DNA from: Alcaligenes faecalis
Lineage (GTDB): Bacteria > Pseudomonadota > Gammaproteobacteria > Burkholderiales > Burkholderiaceae_B
DNA: 64,000 nucleotides
Reading direction: 5' to 3'
Assembly: GCF_005311025.1 (NCBI RefSeq)
Contig: NZ_CP031747.1
Location: 4,100,715 to 4,164,714, forward strand
The notes under the pieces are model-generated. The model did no database searches, was not told where the DNA came from, and worked only from the letters and a program-made list of their open reading frames with translations. The translations under genes and the position numbers were made by a program. Positions 36,377-45,128 of the stretch are shown here, piece after piece (position 1 is the first letter of the stretch; the number at the start of each line of letters is the position of its first letter).

Positions 36377-36601
36377 TTCAGTCGGCCTGCTGGGGTGTCG
36401 GGGCGGATCAGAGTACTTGCCGCGGGCAGGAGATAGCGTAGGGGTGCAAGCATCCTGCTGTTTGAACCCGACGCTTGTACTTGGTCCGGGGGACCAAGTA
36501 CCGGGTGAGTTCAGGATGCGCCCGTAGCTATCTCCTGACAAGGGCACCGGTGCGCAGCACCGGCAAGTGCTCAGCCCGGACACCCCAGCAGGCCGACTGA
36601 A
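36377..36601. repeat. Nested palindromic element, copy A
   Basis: Outer arms of 23 bases match perfectly in inverse (36377-36399 with 36579-36601). Inside are further paired arms in register: GAGTACTTGCCG (36411-36422) with CGGCAAGTGCTC (36561-36572, one mismatch), CAGGAGATAGC (36427-36437) with GCTATCTCCTG (36527-36537), CATCCTG (36451-36457) with CAGGATG (36512-36518), and a central TACTTGGTCC-GGG-GGACCAAGTA (36478-36500). The right half also folds a small hairpin CCGGTGC-GCA-GCACCGG (36547-36563). A related copy lies at 63489-63758. Confidence 0.93.
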
Positions 36602-36754
36602 TGGCGTTTTCACAGAGACTTCTTGTACCCCGGTCCCCTGATTAACCTTAACTCCCTCCAGGCTTGATAGGCCCCCAGAACCTGCGCTACCAGCCCTAAA
36701 GCCTCATATCTCTGACGTTGCGCCAGGCATCAGACCTTTGCCCCAATAAATAAG

Positions 36755-36790
36755 CAAAAAAAAGCACCCCTCAACAAAGAAGGGTGCTCA
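36755..36790 (-). terminator. Terminator of the dioxygenase operon
   Basis: AGCACCC and GGGTGCT (36763-36769 and 36782-36788) pair; on the minus strand the stem is followed by eight T. It lies about 85 bases after the beta-subunit stop. Confidence 0.88.
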
Positions 36791-36873
36791 AAGGAATCAG
36801 AAGACCTTCTGACTCAAGTGGCTCGGAAACAGCACACAAAAAACAGTTTTAAAACCAGAAGCAAACCCCGGAC

Positions 36874-37392
36874 TTAGACCGGAAACACCAGATCATTCGC
36901 CAGGATGGAGGTATCAAAAATCACCTGACGCTCCTTGAGCATCAACCGACCGTCCACACGCGTGAAGGTATCGAAATAATTACCCACAAGATGCACCGTG
37001 GAAGGCCCTTCCACCAAAGTCTGCATCAGCATGAAATTGCCTTCAGCCTCAATGTCGCCATTGTCAGCCTCGCTGATCACGCGCACATCCGTGACCAGAT
37101 GCAGCATGTAGCGCGGGGCATACATTTGCGTGCGGGCAATGGCCACCGCACGATCGTGCATCATGTCGCGCCCTTCGGCATAGACCAGACCTACCGGCAA
37201 ATTCAGATCCGCGTTCTCGCGAGAAGTGACTCGGTAAACCGCGTCCTCCACAAAAAACATGGGCCAGTCCTCAACATTGCCACGATCCAAAGTGGCACAG
37301 TACTCGGCATTGAAAAGCTCAATTTCCGCCTTCAAGGCCAAAGCACGCTCAACCGAAACCTGGGCGGGTTTGAAAGAAAAATCCATTTTCAT
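36874..37392 (-). CDS. Aromatic ring-hydroxylating dioxygenase, beta (small) subunit
   Basis: A 172-residue structural subunit of a Rieske oxygenase, of the NTF2-like fold. Visible family stretches: LFNAEYCATLDRGNVEDWPMFFVEDAVYRVTSRENADLNLPVGL and the late VHLVGNYFDTFTRVDGRLMLKERQVIFDTSILANDLVFPV. Closest in feel to the small subunits of salicylate 5-hydroxylase (NagH) and Burkholderia-type anthranilate dioxygenase (AndAd). The alpha-subunit gene precedes it by 13 bases in the direction of transcription. Confidence 0.88.
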   Translation of the reverse strand: MKMDFSFKPAQVSVERALALKAEIELFNAEYCATLDRGNVEDWPMFFVEDAVYRVTSRENADLNLPVGLVYAEGRDMMHDRAVAIARTQMYAPRYMLHLVTDVRVISEADNGDIEAEGNFMLMQTLVEGPSTVHLVGNYFDTFTRVDGRLMLKERQVIFDTSILANDLVFPV

Positions 37393-37405
37393 AAGTCAGC
37401 TCGTC

Positions 37406-38695
37406 TTACAGATCCATCACTTGGCGGTAATACTGGTACATGGAGCGAATAGCCGCTTCCGAGATCAGCGTATTGGACGTACCCAGCTTGCTTTCATCCA
37501 GCTTGATGATGTTCACCTCGCTGCTGGAACGACGTACCCCTTCCTGCACAAATTTCATGGCCTCGTTGTCTTCCAGACCCAGGAAACCGGCAGGACCCAT
37601 CAGGTTGCCCTGACGCAGACGGTGACGAGTCATCTCCTCGGTATCGTCCTCATAGCCAAACATGGTCCATTGCATGATCAGACTGTTGGGGCCATTGGGC
37701 ACGATCTGACGCACACCCAAGGTGTTCATCTCGCGCTGAACAATCAGGTTGGGCCAGATCGTCTGCATGGTCACCGACCACGGCGAATCAAACTCCTTGA
37801 CGTAGTCCAGGAAACGCTCATCGCGCAAACGCATATCGTCCACAAAGGAACGCATTTCCTTCTTGTTGTCCTCACTGACCTCGGCGTACTTGTCCTCGGA
37901 CTTGGCCGAAGCCATATAGCCATGACGACCATGCACAGGGTCCACATACATCTGCGACTTGTTGCCCGCTACCAGCAGACCGAACACCACCAGGAAAGAG
38001 TGCAGCAAGGTCGCGTGGTAAGGATCTTTCAGGTTCTCGTGGTACATCTTCCAGTTGCAAGGCAACTCGTTACGGTAGTAACCCAGAATCTTCAGCTTCT
38101 TGCCGGGAAACACCGCCTCGAAATCCTTCAGAATTTCAGGCGTCAGGTATTCCGTAATAGGCTCGACCTTGTCGCTGTAGGACGCAAAAATTACGCCGTT
38201 GTGCGTTGTCACATGCAGCTTTTTCAGACCATGCTCGGAGTTCTTGAAGCTGCGCGGCATGCCGCCTTCTTTATTCGCACCGCGCTTGAAAGGAATCCCT
38301 TGCAGATCACCCTTCAGGCTGTAAGACCACTGGTGATACGGGCACACAAATTCATTGGTATTGCCCTGATTGTGGCGGCAGAACTCAGCACCACGGTGTG
38401 CACAGCGGTTTTCAAATACGTTGATGCTGCCATCTTCCGCACGAGCGACGACCACTGGTGTGGAACCCACATACGAGCGCTTGTAGTCGCCCGAATCGGG
38501 AATTTCCGCCTCCAGGGCCACAAAGTTCCAGGTGTCACCATGGAAAATGCGTTCCATCTCGCGGTTGTAAATGTCGTTGCTGGTGTAGACCCAGTCCGGA
38601 ATAGTGTTGAGCACGTCCTCGGGCCAGGTGCATTCCTCGACAGGGCGGTCTTTGGACCCGACCGTCTGGCCTATCACCGTTTGCGTCTGATACAT
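37406..38695 (-). CDS. Aromatic ring-hydroxylating dioxygenase, alpha (large) subunit, anthranilate/salicylate type
   Basis: A 429-residue catalytic subunit. The Rieske 2Fe-2S ligands are Cys98 and His100 (RCAHRG) and Cys118 and His121 (CPYHQW); the mononuclear iron site is in NLKDPYHATLLH (Asp224 bridging, His227, His232). The whole reads like the group holding NagG (salicylate 5-hydroxylase) and AndAc (three-component anthranilate 1,2-dioxygenase); features such as GPAGFLGLEDNEA and the four-gene set with a separate ferredoxin and a glutathione-reductase-type reductase favour the anthranilate type. Substrate is therefore probably an ortho-substituted benzoate, but this is inference from resemblance. 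Confidence 0.9.
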   Translation of the reverse strand: MYQTQTVIGQTVGSKDRPVEECTWPEDVLNTIPDWVYTSNDIYNREMERIFHGDTWNFVALEAEIPDSGDYKRSYVGSTPVVVARAEDGSINVFENRCAHRGAEFCRHNQGNTNEFVCPYHQWSYSLKGDLQGIPFKRGANKEGGMPRSFKNSEHGLKKLHVTTHNGVIFASYSDKVEPITEYLTPEILKDFEAVFPGKKLKILGYYRNELPCNWKMYHENLKDPYHATLLHSFLVVFGLLVAGNKSQMYVDPVHGRHGYMASAKSEDKYAEVSEDNKKEMRSFVDDMRLRDERFLDYVKEFDSPWSVTMQTIWPNLIVQREMNTLGVRQIVPNGPNSLIMQWTMFGYEDDTEEMTRHRLRQGNLMGPAGFLGLEDNEAMKFVQEGVRRSSSEVNIIKLDESKLGTSNTLISEAAIRSMYQYYRQVMDL

Positions 38696-38761
38696 GGGGT
38701 TCTCCTCTGATAACTCTTTAATGATTCGTGATGACGAGGCGGCGCAGGCCGCTTCTCTTTC

Positions 38762-40039
38762 TTAGACTTGGGCGGTACGAGCCGCTTCTTTCACGTACTG
38801 GCGCAGCTTGGTGGCCGGTTCCAGCACGATGGCCGGGTCCACAGGCAAGTTCTGTTCCATGACGCTGCGCAAAGCGCGTAGATCAGCGCCGGCATTGACG
38901 CCAATTGCGTGTCGCAAATGCTGGCCTTCAAATGCCAGCAACATGAAGCTGATGGCATCGCCCTGGCTGTCCATGACGCCGCGTACCTGATAGTTCAGAT
39001 CCGGGCTGCCTTGGCCCAGCATTTGAATGTTGCAACCGAGCACATCCGTCCAGAACCAACTGACAGGTGCAGCAGGAGCATCCTGCCCGGCAATGGCGTG
39101 GGCCACCTGACGGGCTTGCTCGTTGGCGTTCTGCCAGGATTCGGTGCGCGTGCGCACGGCGGTATCGGGGCAGATCTGGGTGGCGCAATCGCCAGCGGCA
39201 TAAATGCCCGCCACACTGGTGCGGCCCTGGCGATCCACAATAATCCCGGCCGTCATATCGTCTACCGCGATACCACTGGCCCGCGCCAAGGCGGAGTTCG
39301 CGCTCAGACCGGCGGCCACAATGGCCAGATCGCCATTCAGGATCTGGCCATCATTTAGTTCCAGCTGAACGGGGTGCTCGTTTTCTGCCGCAAAGTGGGC
39401 CTGACGCACTCCCTGACCCAAGCGCACGGTGATGCCTTGCGACTCGAAGCGCTCCAGCAACCATTGCGACAGCAGGGCAGGGGCGTTGCGAGCCAGCAGA
39501 CGTTCATTCGCTTCAATGACAGTGACCTGTGCGCCAGTTTCACTGGCAGTTGAAGCCAGCTCCAGACCCATGAAGCCGCCACCAATCACCAGGGCGCGCA
39601 AACCGGGATGCAGACGGGCTTGCAGGCTCAGGGCATCGTCCAGCGTGCGCAGATACAGGGCGTTGGCCTGGCTGGCGGGCAGCAGCGCCAGTTCGCGGGC
39701 CGCGCCGCCTGTGGCCAGCACCGCGTGGTCAAAGCTCCAGGTCTGGCCATTGCTCAGGCTGGCCTGACGCGTGGCGCAATCCAGAGACTGCACGCTGGTG
39801 CCCAACAAGAGTTCAATATTCTGTTCTTGATAGAACTCGGCTTTTTGCAAAAACACGCTGTCAGTGGTCGCGCTGGACTTGAGCACGTCTTTGGACAGGG
39901 GCGGACGCTCGTAGGGAAGGTGAGTTTCATCCCCTACCAAGGTGATGCTGCCGCTAAAGCCCAGGCTGCGCAGTTCGCGCGCCAGCACCGAAGCCGCTTG
40001 GCCAGCGCCGATGATCAGTACGGAAGTGTGGTGTGCCAT
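38762..40039 (-). CDS. Ferredoxin reductase component of the dioxygenase
   Basis: A 425-residue FAD/NADH oxidoreductase of the glutathione-reductase-like class (class III/IIB dioxygenase reductases). FAD-binding VLIIGAGQAASVLARELR at the start, the NADH-binding ALVIGGGFMGLELAS in the middle, VAGIYAAGDCATQ as second FAD contact, and a C-terminal reductase domain. It would pass electrons from NADH to the Rieske ferredoxin. I start at ATG 40039 (MAHHTS); the frame runs 24 codons further but that part overlaps the ferredoxin gene end. Confidence 0.92.
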   Translation of the reverse strand: MAHHTSVLIIGAGQAASVLARELRSLGFSGSITLVGDETHLPYERPPLSKDVLKSSATTDSVFLQKAEFYQEQNIELLLGTSVQSLDCATRQASLSNGQTWSFDHAVLATGGAARELALLPASQANALYLRTLDDALSLQARLHPGLRALVIGGGFMGLELASTASETGAQVTVIEANERLLARNAPALLSQWLLERFESQGITVRLGQGVRQAHFAAENEHPVQLELNDGQILNGDLAIVAAGLSANSALARASGIAVDDMTAGIIVDRQGRTSVAGIYAAGDCATQICPDTAVRTRTESWQNANEQARQVAHAIAGQDAPAAPVSWFWTDVLGCNIQMLGQGSPDLNYQVRGVMDSQGDAISFMLLAFEGQHLRHAIGVNAGADLRALRSVMEQNLPVDPAIVLEPATKLRQYVKEAARTAQV

Positions 40040-40070
40040 GATGTTGCAGGTCTCGTCAGCAGAAAAAAGC

Positions 40071-40385
40071 TCAGGCCTGACTGAAGTCGGCCAGAATATC
40101 GTTGCCTTCAATGCGCAGCGGGTAGACCTTGATGTCCACCGTGGCAGGGGCGTTCATTGCCTTGCCGGTGCGCAAACAGAACTTGGCCTGATGCAGCGGG
40201 CATTCCACGCAACCGTCTTCCAGATAGCCGTCGGACAGCAGGGCATATTGGTGGGTACAGACGTTGTCGGTCAGGTGGAACTCGTCATCCAGTTTGTGCA
40301 GGGCCAGTTTCTTGCCTTCCCACTCGATTGCCAGGGACTCTTCGTTGTCGATGGCATCAGTTTCGGAAATTTTTATCCAGTTCAA
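40071..40385 (-). CDS. Rieske-type ferredoxin component of the dioxygenase
   Basis: A 104-residue electron carrier. Cluster ligands Cys43 and His45 (CTHQ) and Cys62 and His65 (CPLHQAKF). The start is TTG at 40385, with GGAG seven to ten bases upstream on the minus strand; no ATG is in frame. First gene of the leftward operon, followed by reductase, alpha and beta subunits, so all parts of a three-component dioxygenase are together. Confidence 0.93.
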   Translation of the reverse strand: MNWIKISETDAIDNEESLAIEWEGKKLALHKLDDEFHLTDNVCTHQYALLSDGYLEDGCVECPLHQAKFCLRTGKAMNAPATVDIKVYPLRIEGNDILADFSQA

Positions 40386-40767
40386 AGTTGTCTCCGGGTT
40401 GTGCTTTCAATTAGTCAGTATACTGTATAAATTATAAAATCAAATATCGTTTTTATAAGGGATTGCGCTAGTTGAGGCTTAAGCTATTGATGATGCTTTC
40501 CTTTATCTCATCAAGGACATGCGTCAGTAGTTTCCCTGCTTGACCAAAAATTAATTAATCAGCACACTTACTATTATCGAAGCGGTGAATGTCAATTTCA
40601 TAGTGTGCTGACACTGCTTGGAACGTCCGTCTGGCCCCTCGGGGGGGACGGTTTGGCAAGGTTCGGGCAGTTGCTGTCGGGGCTGCAAGCCAGACTGGCG
40701 GGCAAACTACCCAGACCCCTATCGAGCAAGGGGTGTAAATACATTAAAAAATACAAAGAGGTGAGTG
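40386..40767. other. Divergent promoter region of the two catabolic operons
   Basis: An A/T-rich stretch next to the ferredoxin gene, then a G/C-rich stretch with inverted repeats (CCGTC/GACGG around 40627-40651; ACCCCT/AGGGGT at about 40714-40734) before the TRAP gene. No coding content is convincing. It is notably more A/T-rich at 40410-40600 than its surroundings. Confidence 0.65.
40416..40425. promoter_or_regulatory. Palindromic operator candidate CAGTATACTG
   Basis: A perfect ten-base palindrome with GTATAC at its centre, followed at once by the near-palindrome TATAAATTATA. GntR/FCD regulators often bind NNGTATACNN. On the minus strand TATACT can serve as the -10 of the dioxygenase operon, so a bound repressor would block it. 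No FCD regulator gene is in the window. Confidence 0.4.
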
Positions 40768-41865
40768 ATGGAGCGTCGTAGTTTTCTGCTGAAATCGGCA
40801 ACGGTTGCGGGTGCGGGTTTGGCAGCCGTAGCCGCCCCTGCAATTGCGCAGAACAGCCCCACCGTACGCTGGCGCATGTCTACCGGCTGGCCCAAAAGCC
40901 TGGACACCATTTATGGTTCGGCCGAAGCGTTGTGCAAACGTGTCAGCGAACTGACTGAAGGCAAGTTCGAAATCCGTGCTTTCCCCGGTGGCGAGCTGGT
41001 GCCTTATGCCCAGAACATGGATGCCATCAGCAACGGCACGGTCGAATGCAACCACGTGCTCAGTACCGCTTTTGTGGGCAAGAACACCGCCGTAACGTTT
41101 GATACCGGCTTGTCCTTTGGCATGAACGCCCGTCAGCACAATTCCTGGGTGCACTTTGGTGGTGGCCTGAAATTGCTGCGCGAAATGTACAGCCAGTACA
41201 ACATCGTGAACTTTGTGGCCGGTAACGTGGGCGTGCAAATGGGTGGCTGGTTCCGTAAGGAAATCAAGGACCTGGACAGTCTGCAAGGCCTGAAGATGCG
41301 TATCGGTGGCATTGGCGGCATGGTGCTGTCCAAACTGGGCGCCGTGCCCCAGCAGATTCCTCCTAGCGATATTTACTCCTCGCTGGAAAAGGGCACGATT
41401 GACGCGGCCGAGTGGATTGGCCCTTACGACGACGAAAAGCTGGGCTTGAACAAAGTCGCTCCCTTCTACTACTCCCCCGGTTGGTTCGAGGGCAGTGCGT
41501 CCCTGACCACCATGGTTAATAAGGATGCCTGGGAAGCCTTGCCCGCCAACTTCAAGGCTGCATTCGAGACGGCCTGTAATGAGCAGACCATGCTCAGCCT
41601 GGCCAAGTACGATGCCTTGAACCCCGGCGCTCTGCGCAAGCTGGTGGCCGATGGGGCCAAGCTGCGCTACTTCCCCAAGGACGTCATGAAGGCCGCTTAC
41701 GACAAGTCCCAGGAACTGTGGAAGGAACTGTCGGACAGCAACGCCGATTTTGCCAAGATTTATCCAAGCTGGAAGGCCTTCCAGGAGCAGGAAGCCAGTT
41801 GGTTCCGGGTTGCTGAAAGCGCCCTGGACAACTTCACCTTCAGCGAGTTGGGCAAGCGCAGTTAA
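40768..41865 (+). CDS. TRAP transporter substrate-binding protein (mannitol/chloroaromatic type)
   Basis: A 365-residue periplasmic solute-binding protein. The twin-arginine leader ERRSFLLKSATVAGAG suggests Tat export, usual for the FcbT1 group that handles aromatic acids such as 4-chlorobenzoate. Family stretches: TGWPKSLDTIYGSAEALCKRV, AFPGGELVPYAQNMDAISNG, and SLQGLKMRIGGIGGMVLSKLG. ATG at 40768 has GAGG eight bases before it. Its membrane partners are not adjacent but 7 kb downstream (48952-51248), split by the hydroxylase and an ABC importer. Confidence 0.93.
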   Translation: MERRSFLLKSATVAGAGLAAVAAPAIAQNSPTVRWRMSTGWPKSLDTIYGSAEALCKRVSELTEGKFEIRAFPGGELVPYAQNMDAISNGTVECNHVLSTAFVGKNTAVTFDTGLSFGMNARQHNSWVHFGGGLKLLREMYSQYNIVNFVAGNVGVQMGGWFRKEIKDLDSLQGLKMRIGGIGGMVLSKLGAVPQQIPPSDIYSSLEKGTIDAAEWIGPYDDEKLGLNKVAPFYYSPGWFEGSASLTTMVNKDAWEALPANFKAAFETACNEQTMLSLAKYDALNPGALRKLVADGAKLRYFPKDVMKAAYDKSQELWKELSDSNADFAKIYPSWKAFQEQEASWFRVAESALDNFTFSELGKRS

Positions 41866-41889
41866 GCAGCACATTCTTAAGGTAGTGAA

Positions 41890-44292
41890 ATGAGTCAGCA
41901 CAGTCACCCGTCAAGCCTGGGTGGCCAAGGAGTGGGTGCGCGTATTCTTCGCAAGGAGGATGCGCGCCATCTCAATGGCCGGGGCAACTTCATCGGAAAC
42001 ATGACCATGCCAGGGCTGCAGGAAGTCGCCTTCCTGCGCAGCCCCATGGCGCATGCCCGAATCCGTCAGATCAATATTGAAGACAGCGCACGTGCGCAGG
42101 TTATTACCCGCGCCGATATGCCGGACTGTCTGGATATTTACGCCGCTTCCACTTTGCCCAGTTACCAGGCCTCCAGCATGCCGCCGCTGGCCTCGGGCAG
42201 TGTGCGTTATGTGGGCGAGCCGGTTGCCATGGCCTTTGGTGAAAGCCGCGCCGTGGCCGAGGACGTTCTGGAGGAGATTGAAGCGCTGTACGACGAACTG
42301 CCGGTTTACGGCAGTGTGCCGGCCTCGCTGGCCGCGCAGGGTGATCTGCTGCATGAAGGCTGGCAGGATAATGTGTTTGTGACACTGCGCTCGGACGTGG
42401 CCTTTGAAGAGCATGCCGCCCGTGCCGATCGCGTGATCGAGCACTCGGTCAGCCTGTCACGTCAGTGCATGTTGCCGATGGAAGGCAAGGCCGTTCTGGC
42501 CTATTGGGATTTCCAGGCCGATCAACTGGTGGTGTATTGCGGCAGTCAGATTCCGCATATGCACCGCACTGGCATTGCCCAGTTCCTGGGTATGGATCAG
42601 GCGCAGGTTCGTGTGATTTCCCCCGATGTGGGCGGCGCCTTTGGTTATAAATGCGTGCTGCATCAGGAAGAGCTGTGCGTGGCCTGGTTGGCCAAGACCT
42701 TCCGCAAGCCCTTTCGTTTCATGGAAGACCGCCGTGAGCACTTGATTGCTGGCGCCAATACCCGTGAACACCAATACCGCCTGAAAGCGCACATCAGCAA
42801 TGAAGGCCGCCTGCTGGCGCTGGATGCTGAAATTGATATTGATGGTGGCGCTTACTCGGTCTGGCCCTTTACCGTGGGTTTGGAAGTAGGCCAGGCCCTG
42901 GGCAACTTGCCCGGTCCTTACGATTTTCGTGGCTACCGCTGCCGCACACGCGGTGTGAGCACCAACAAACCAGGCTTCATGCCGTACCGCGGCGTTGCCC
43001 GTACGGGTGTCTGCCTGGCCATTGAACAGATGATGGATCAGATCGCCCTGGCGGTCGGCAAGCCCTCCTGGGAAATTCGCTTGATGAACCTGGTGCAAGG
43101 CGAGCAAATGCCTTACGTCAACGTGGCCAACAAGCACTACGACTCGGGCAACTATCCAGAAAGCCTGCGCCGCGCTCTGGCTGCGGTGGATGTGGAGGCT
43201 GTGCTGGCTCGTCAGGCCAAGGGTGAGCCCGATGGTCGCCTGATTGGTCTGGGTGTGGCTTCTTATACCGAGCAGTCCGCACACGGTACGTCCGTGTTCG
43301 CCAGTTGGGGCACTGCGGTGATTCCGGGTTTTGATCAGGCTTTTGTACGCATGACCCCGGACGGTGGGCTGGAAGTGCGTGTGGGTGTGCACTCGCACGG
43401 CCAGGGTATGGAAACCTCGTTTGCCCAGATCGCCAGCGAAATTCTGGGTATTCCCGTGGCCAAGATCAAAGTGGTGCACGGCGATACGGGCCGTACGCCA
43501 TTCTCTACCGGCACGTATGCCTCGCGCTCCCTGGTGATGTCTGGCGGAGCGGTATCGAAGGCCTGTAAAGAGCTGCTGCCGCGCGTGCGCAAGATTGCCG
43601 CGCATATGCTGAAAGCCGATGTGGACAGCATGCAGCATCAAGGCGATATGTTCAGTGCCGAGGGCCGTCAAATCAGCATCGCCCAAGTGGCGGATGCCTG
43701 GTACATCAATCCGCAGCATTTGCCCGAGGACGTGGACCCGCAAGGTCTGGAGCTATCCGTAGGCTACAAACCCAAAGTCGATACCGGCAGCTTCACCTAC
43801 GCCAGCAATGCCGTGGTGGTGGCTGTTGATCCAAAGACTGGCGGGGTGGAAGTGCTCAAGTACGTGGTGGTGGAAGATTGCGGCGTCATGATCAACCCCA
43901 TGATTGTGGAAGGCCAGACCATAGGCGGGATTGCCCAGGGGATCGGCACCGCCTTGTACGAAGAAATGCCTTACGACGAGTTTGCTCAGCCGCTGGCATC
44001 GACCCTGGCAGACTACGTCATGCCCGGTGCCTGCGAGGTGCCCAATATTCATATCGAACACATGGAAAGCCCATCGCCCAATACCGAGTTTGGTGCCAAG
44101 GGCATGGGCGAGGGCGGAGCGATTGCCCCTCCTGCCGCCATCATGTCCGCCATTAATAATGCCTTGCGCTCTACGGGAGCACAGGTCTCGCACACGCCCG
44201 TGACACCGCATCGACTGCTAAGCGCCATTCGCGCTGCAGCACAGCCCGCCAATCAGCAAGATAAACAGCCCGTGTCGGAGGTTCAGGCATGA
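41890..44292 (+). CDS. Molybdenum hydroxylase, large (molybdopterin) subunit
   Basis: An 800-residue catalytic subunit of the xanthine oxidase family. N-terminal RILRKEDARHLNGRGNFIGN, cofactor-binding GGAFGYKCVLHQEE, MPYRGVARTGVCLAIEQ, SHGQGMETSFAQIASEILG, and the catalytic glutamate in KGMGEGGAIAPP (Glu741). The active-site loop has YRGVARTG and not the cysteine-bearing loop of carbon monoxide dehydrogenase, so it hydroxylates an organic substrate, often an N-heteroaromatic ring or aldehyde. It overlaps the FAD subunit by four bases. Same transcript as the TRAP binding protein, 24 bases upstream. Confidence 0.93.
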   Translation: MSQHSHPSSLGGQGVGARILRKEDARHLNGRGNFIGNMTMPGLQEVAFLRSPMAHARIRQINIEDSARAQVITRADMPDCLDIYAASTLPSYQASSMPPLASGSVRYVGEPVAMAFGESRAVAEDVLEEIEALYDELPVYGSVPASLAAQGDLLHEGWQDNVFVTLRSDVAFEEHAARADRVIEHSVSLSRQCMLPMEGKAVLAYWDFQADQLVVYCGSQIPHMHRTGIAQFLGMDQAQVRVISPDVGGAFGYKCVLHQEELCVAWLAKTFRKPFRFMEDRREHLIAGANTREHQYRLKAHISNEGRLLALDAEIDIDGGAYSVWPFTVGLEVGQALGNLPGPYDFRGYRCRTRGVSTNKPGFMPYRGVARTGVCLAIEQMMDQIALAVGKPSWEIRLMNLVQGEQMPYVNVANKHYDSGNYPESLRRALAAVDVEAVLARQAKGEPDGRLIGLGVASYTEQSAHGTSVFASWGTAVIPGFDQAFVRMTPDGGLEVRVGVHSHGQGMETSFAQIASEILGIPVAKIKVVHGDTGRTPFSTGTYASRSLVMSGGAVSKACKELLPRVRKIAAHMLKADVDSMQHQGDMFSAEGRQISIAQVADAWYINPQHLPEDVDPQGLELSVGYKPKVDTGSFTYASNAVVVAVDPKTGGVEVLKYVVVEDCGVMINPMIVEGQTIGGIAQGIGTALYEEMPYDEFAQPLASTLADYVMPGACEVPNIHIEHMESPSPNTEFGAKGMGEGGAIAPPAAIMSAINNALRSTGAQVSHTPVTPHRLLSAIRAAAQPANQQDKQPVSEVQA

Positions 44293-45125
44293 AGGCCGCC
44301 AAGTTTGAGTATGAACAGGCCCAGAGCCTGAAACAGATCCAGGACGCTTATGGCAGCGACCCTTCCGCCGTGCGCTTGATGGGTGGCAGCCAGTCCCTGG
44401 GCCCCATGTTGAATCTGCGTCTGGTGCGCCCTGCTCGAGTGCTGGATGTGTCGGCAGTGCCCGAGCTGCGACAGGTAACGGCCAATAAAGGGCAAGTGCG
44501 TATCGGCGCTGCTGTGACTCACGCCCAGATTGAAGATGGCATTCACGAACTGCTGCGCGGCCACATGATGCAGAAAGTGGCAGGCCGCATTGCTTACCGG
44601 GGTGTGCGTAATCGCGGCACCTTGGGTGGCAGCCTGGCCCATGCGGACCCGGCGGCAGACTGGGTGCTGACCTGTGCCGCCCTGGGCGCACGCATCAATG
44701 TGCGTGGAACCCAAGGCAGCCGTACGGTTCCCATGAGCGAATTCATGCTGGCTGCCTACACCACGGTGCTGGAAGCCGGTGAGTTCATCGAGTCTGTGGA
44801 TGTACCTGAAGTGTCCGGTTCGGCCCGTTGGGGTTATTACAAATTTACCCGCAAAGTGGGCGAGTTTGCCGATGCCAGTTGTGCCTGCTATTTCGACCCG
44901 GCCACCCGCACGGCGCGCGTAGTGATTGGTGCCATGGAAGGCGCCCCGCGCTCCTTGCCCGAGCTGGCCGTGCACGTGGCTGCACAAGGGGCCGCCGTCC
45001 TGGAAGGGGACACGATTGCAGCGGCCTTGCAGCCGTATCTGGCACAACGGGATGAAGCTCATCAGGTGCTGTTCCGTACGGTAGTAGAGCGCAGCCTGAA
45101 GCAAGCGCTGGGTGTGAAAGGTTAA
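44289..45125 (+). CDS. Molybdenum hydroxylase, FAD-binding (medium) subunit
   Basis: A 278-residue subunit that takes electrons from the iron-sulfur centres. FAD-binding parts are MGGSQSLGPMLNLRLVRPARVLDVS near residue 31 and the second, RNRGTLGGSLAHADPAADW near residue 106; CoxM-like C-terminal domain after residue 175. The ATG lies across the stop of the large-subunit gene. The small subunit follows after three bases. Confidence 0.93.
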   Translation: MKAAKFEYEQAQSLKQIQDAYGSDPSAVRLMGGSQSLGPMLNLRLVRPARVLDVSAVPELRQVTANKGQVRIGAAVTHAQIEDGIHELLRGHMMQKVAGRIAYRGVRNRGTLGGSLAHADPAADWVLTCAALGARINVRGTQGSRTVPMSEFMLAAYTTVLEAGEFIESVDVPEVSGSARWGYYKFTRKVGEFADASCACYFDPATRTARVVIGAMEGAPRSLPELAVHVAAQGAAVLEGDTIAAALQPYLAQRDEAHQVLFRTVVERSLKQALGVKG

Positions 45126-45128
45126 GAC

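Larger units (their letters stand above)
36262..36873. other. Intergenic region holding the nested palindrome and an operon terminator
   Basis: About 610 bases between convergent genes. It contains the 225-base nested palindrome and, nearer the dioxygenase genes, their terminator. A minus-strand frame at 36290-36613 only follows the palindrome and is not taken as a gene. Confidence 0.75.

Noticed and set aside
36290..36613. A minus-strand frame of 107 codons over the nested palindrome
   Set aside because: It only follows the palindromic arms; no ribosome site, no signal peptide, and repeat DNA explains it.
36262..36873. Remnant of an insertion sequence around the palindrome
   Set aside because: No transposase fragment or target duplication is visible; the arms are nested rather than terminal only.
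40627..40651. CCGTC...CCCCTCGGGG...GACGG hairpin considered as a third copy of the palindrome family
   Set aside because: It lacks the GCTGTTTGA, ACGCTTG and GTCCGGGGGAC words at their fixed spacing, so it is left as an ordinary inverted repeat.
40598..40843. A minus-strand frame of 81 codons before the TRAP binding-protein gene
   Set aside because: Overlaps the start of a certain gene and lies in a structured leader; no ribosome site or known domain.
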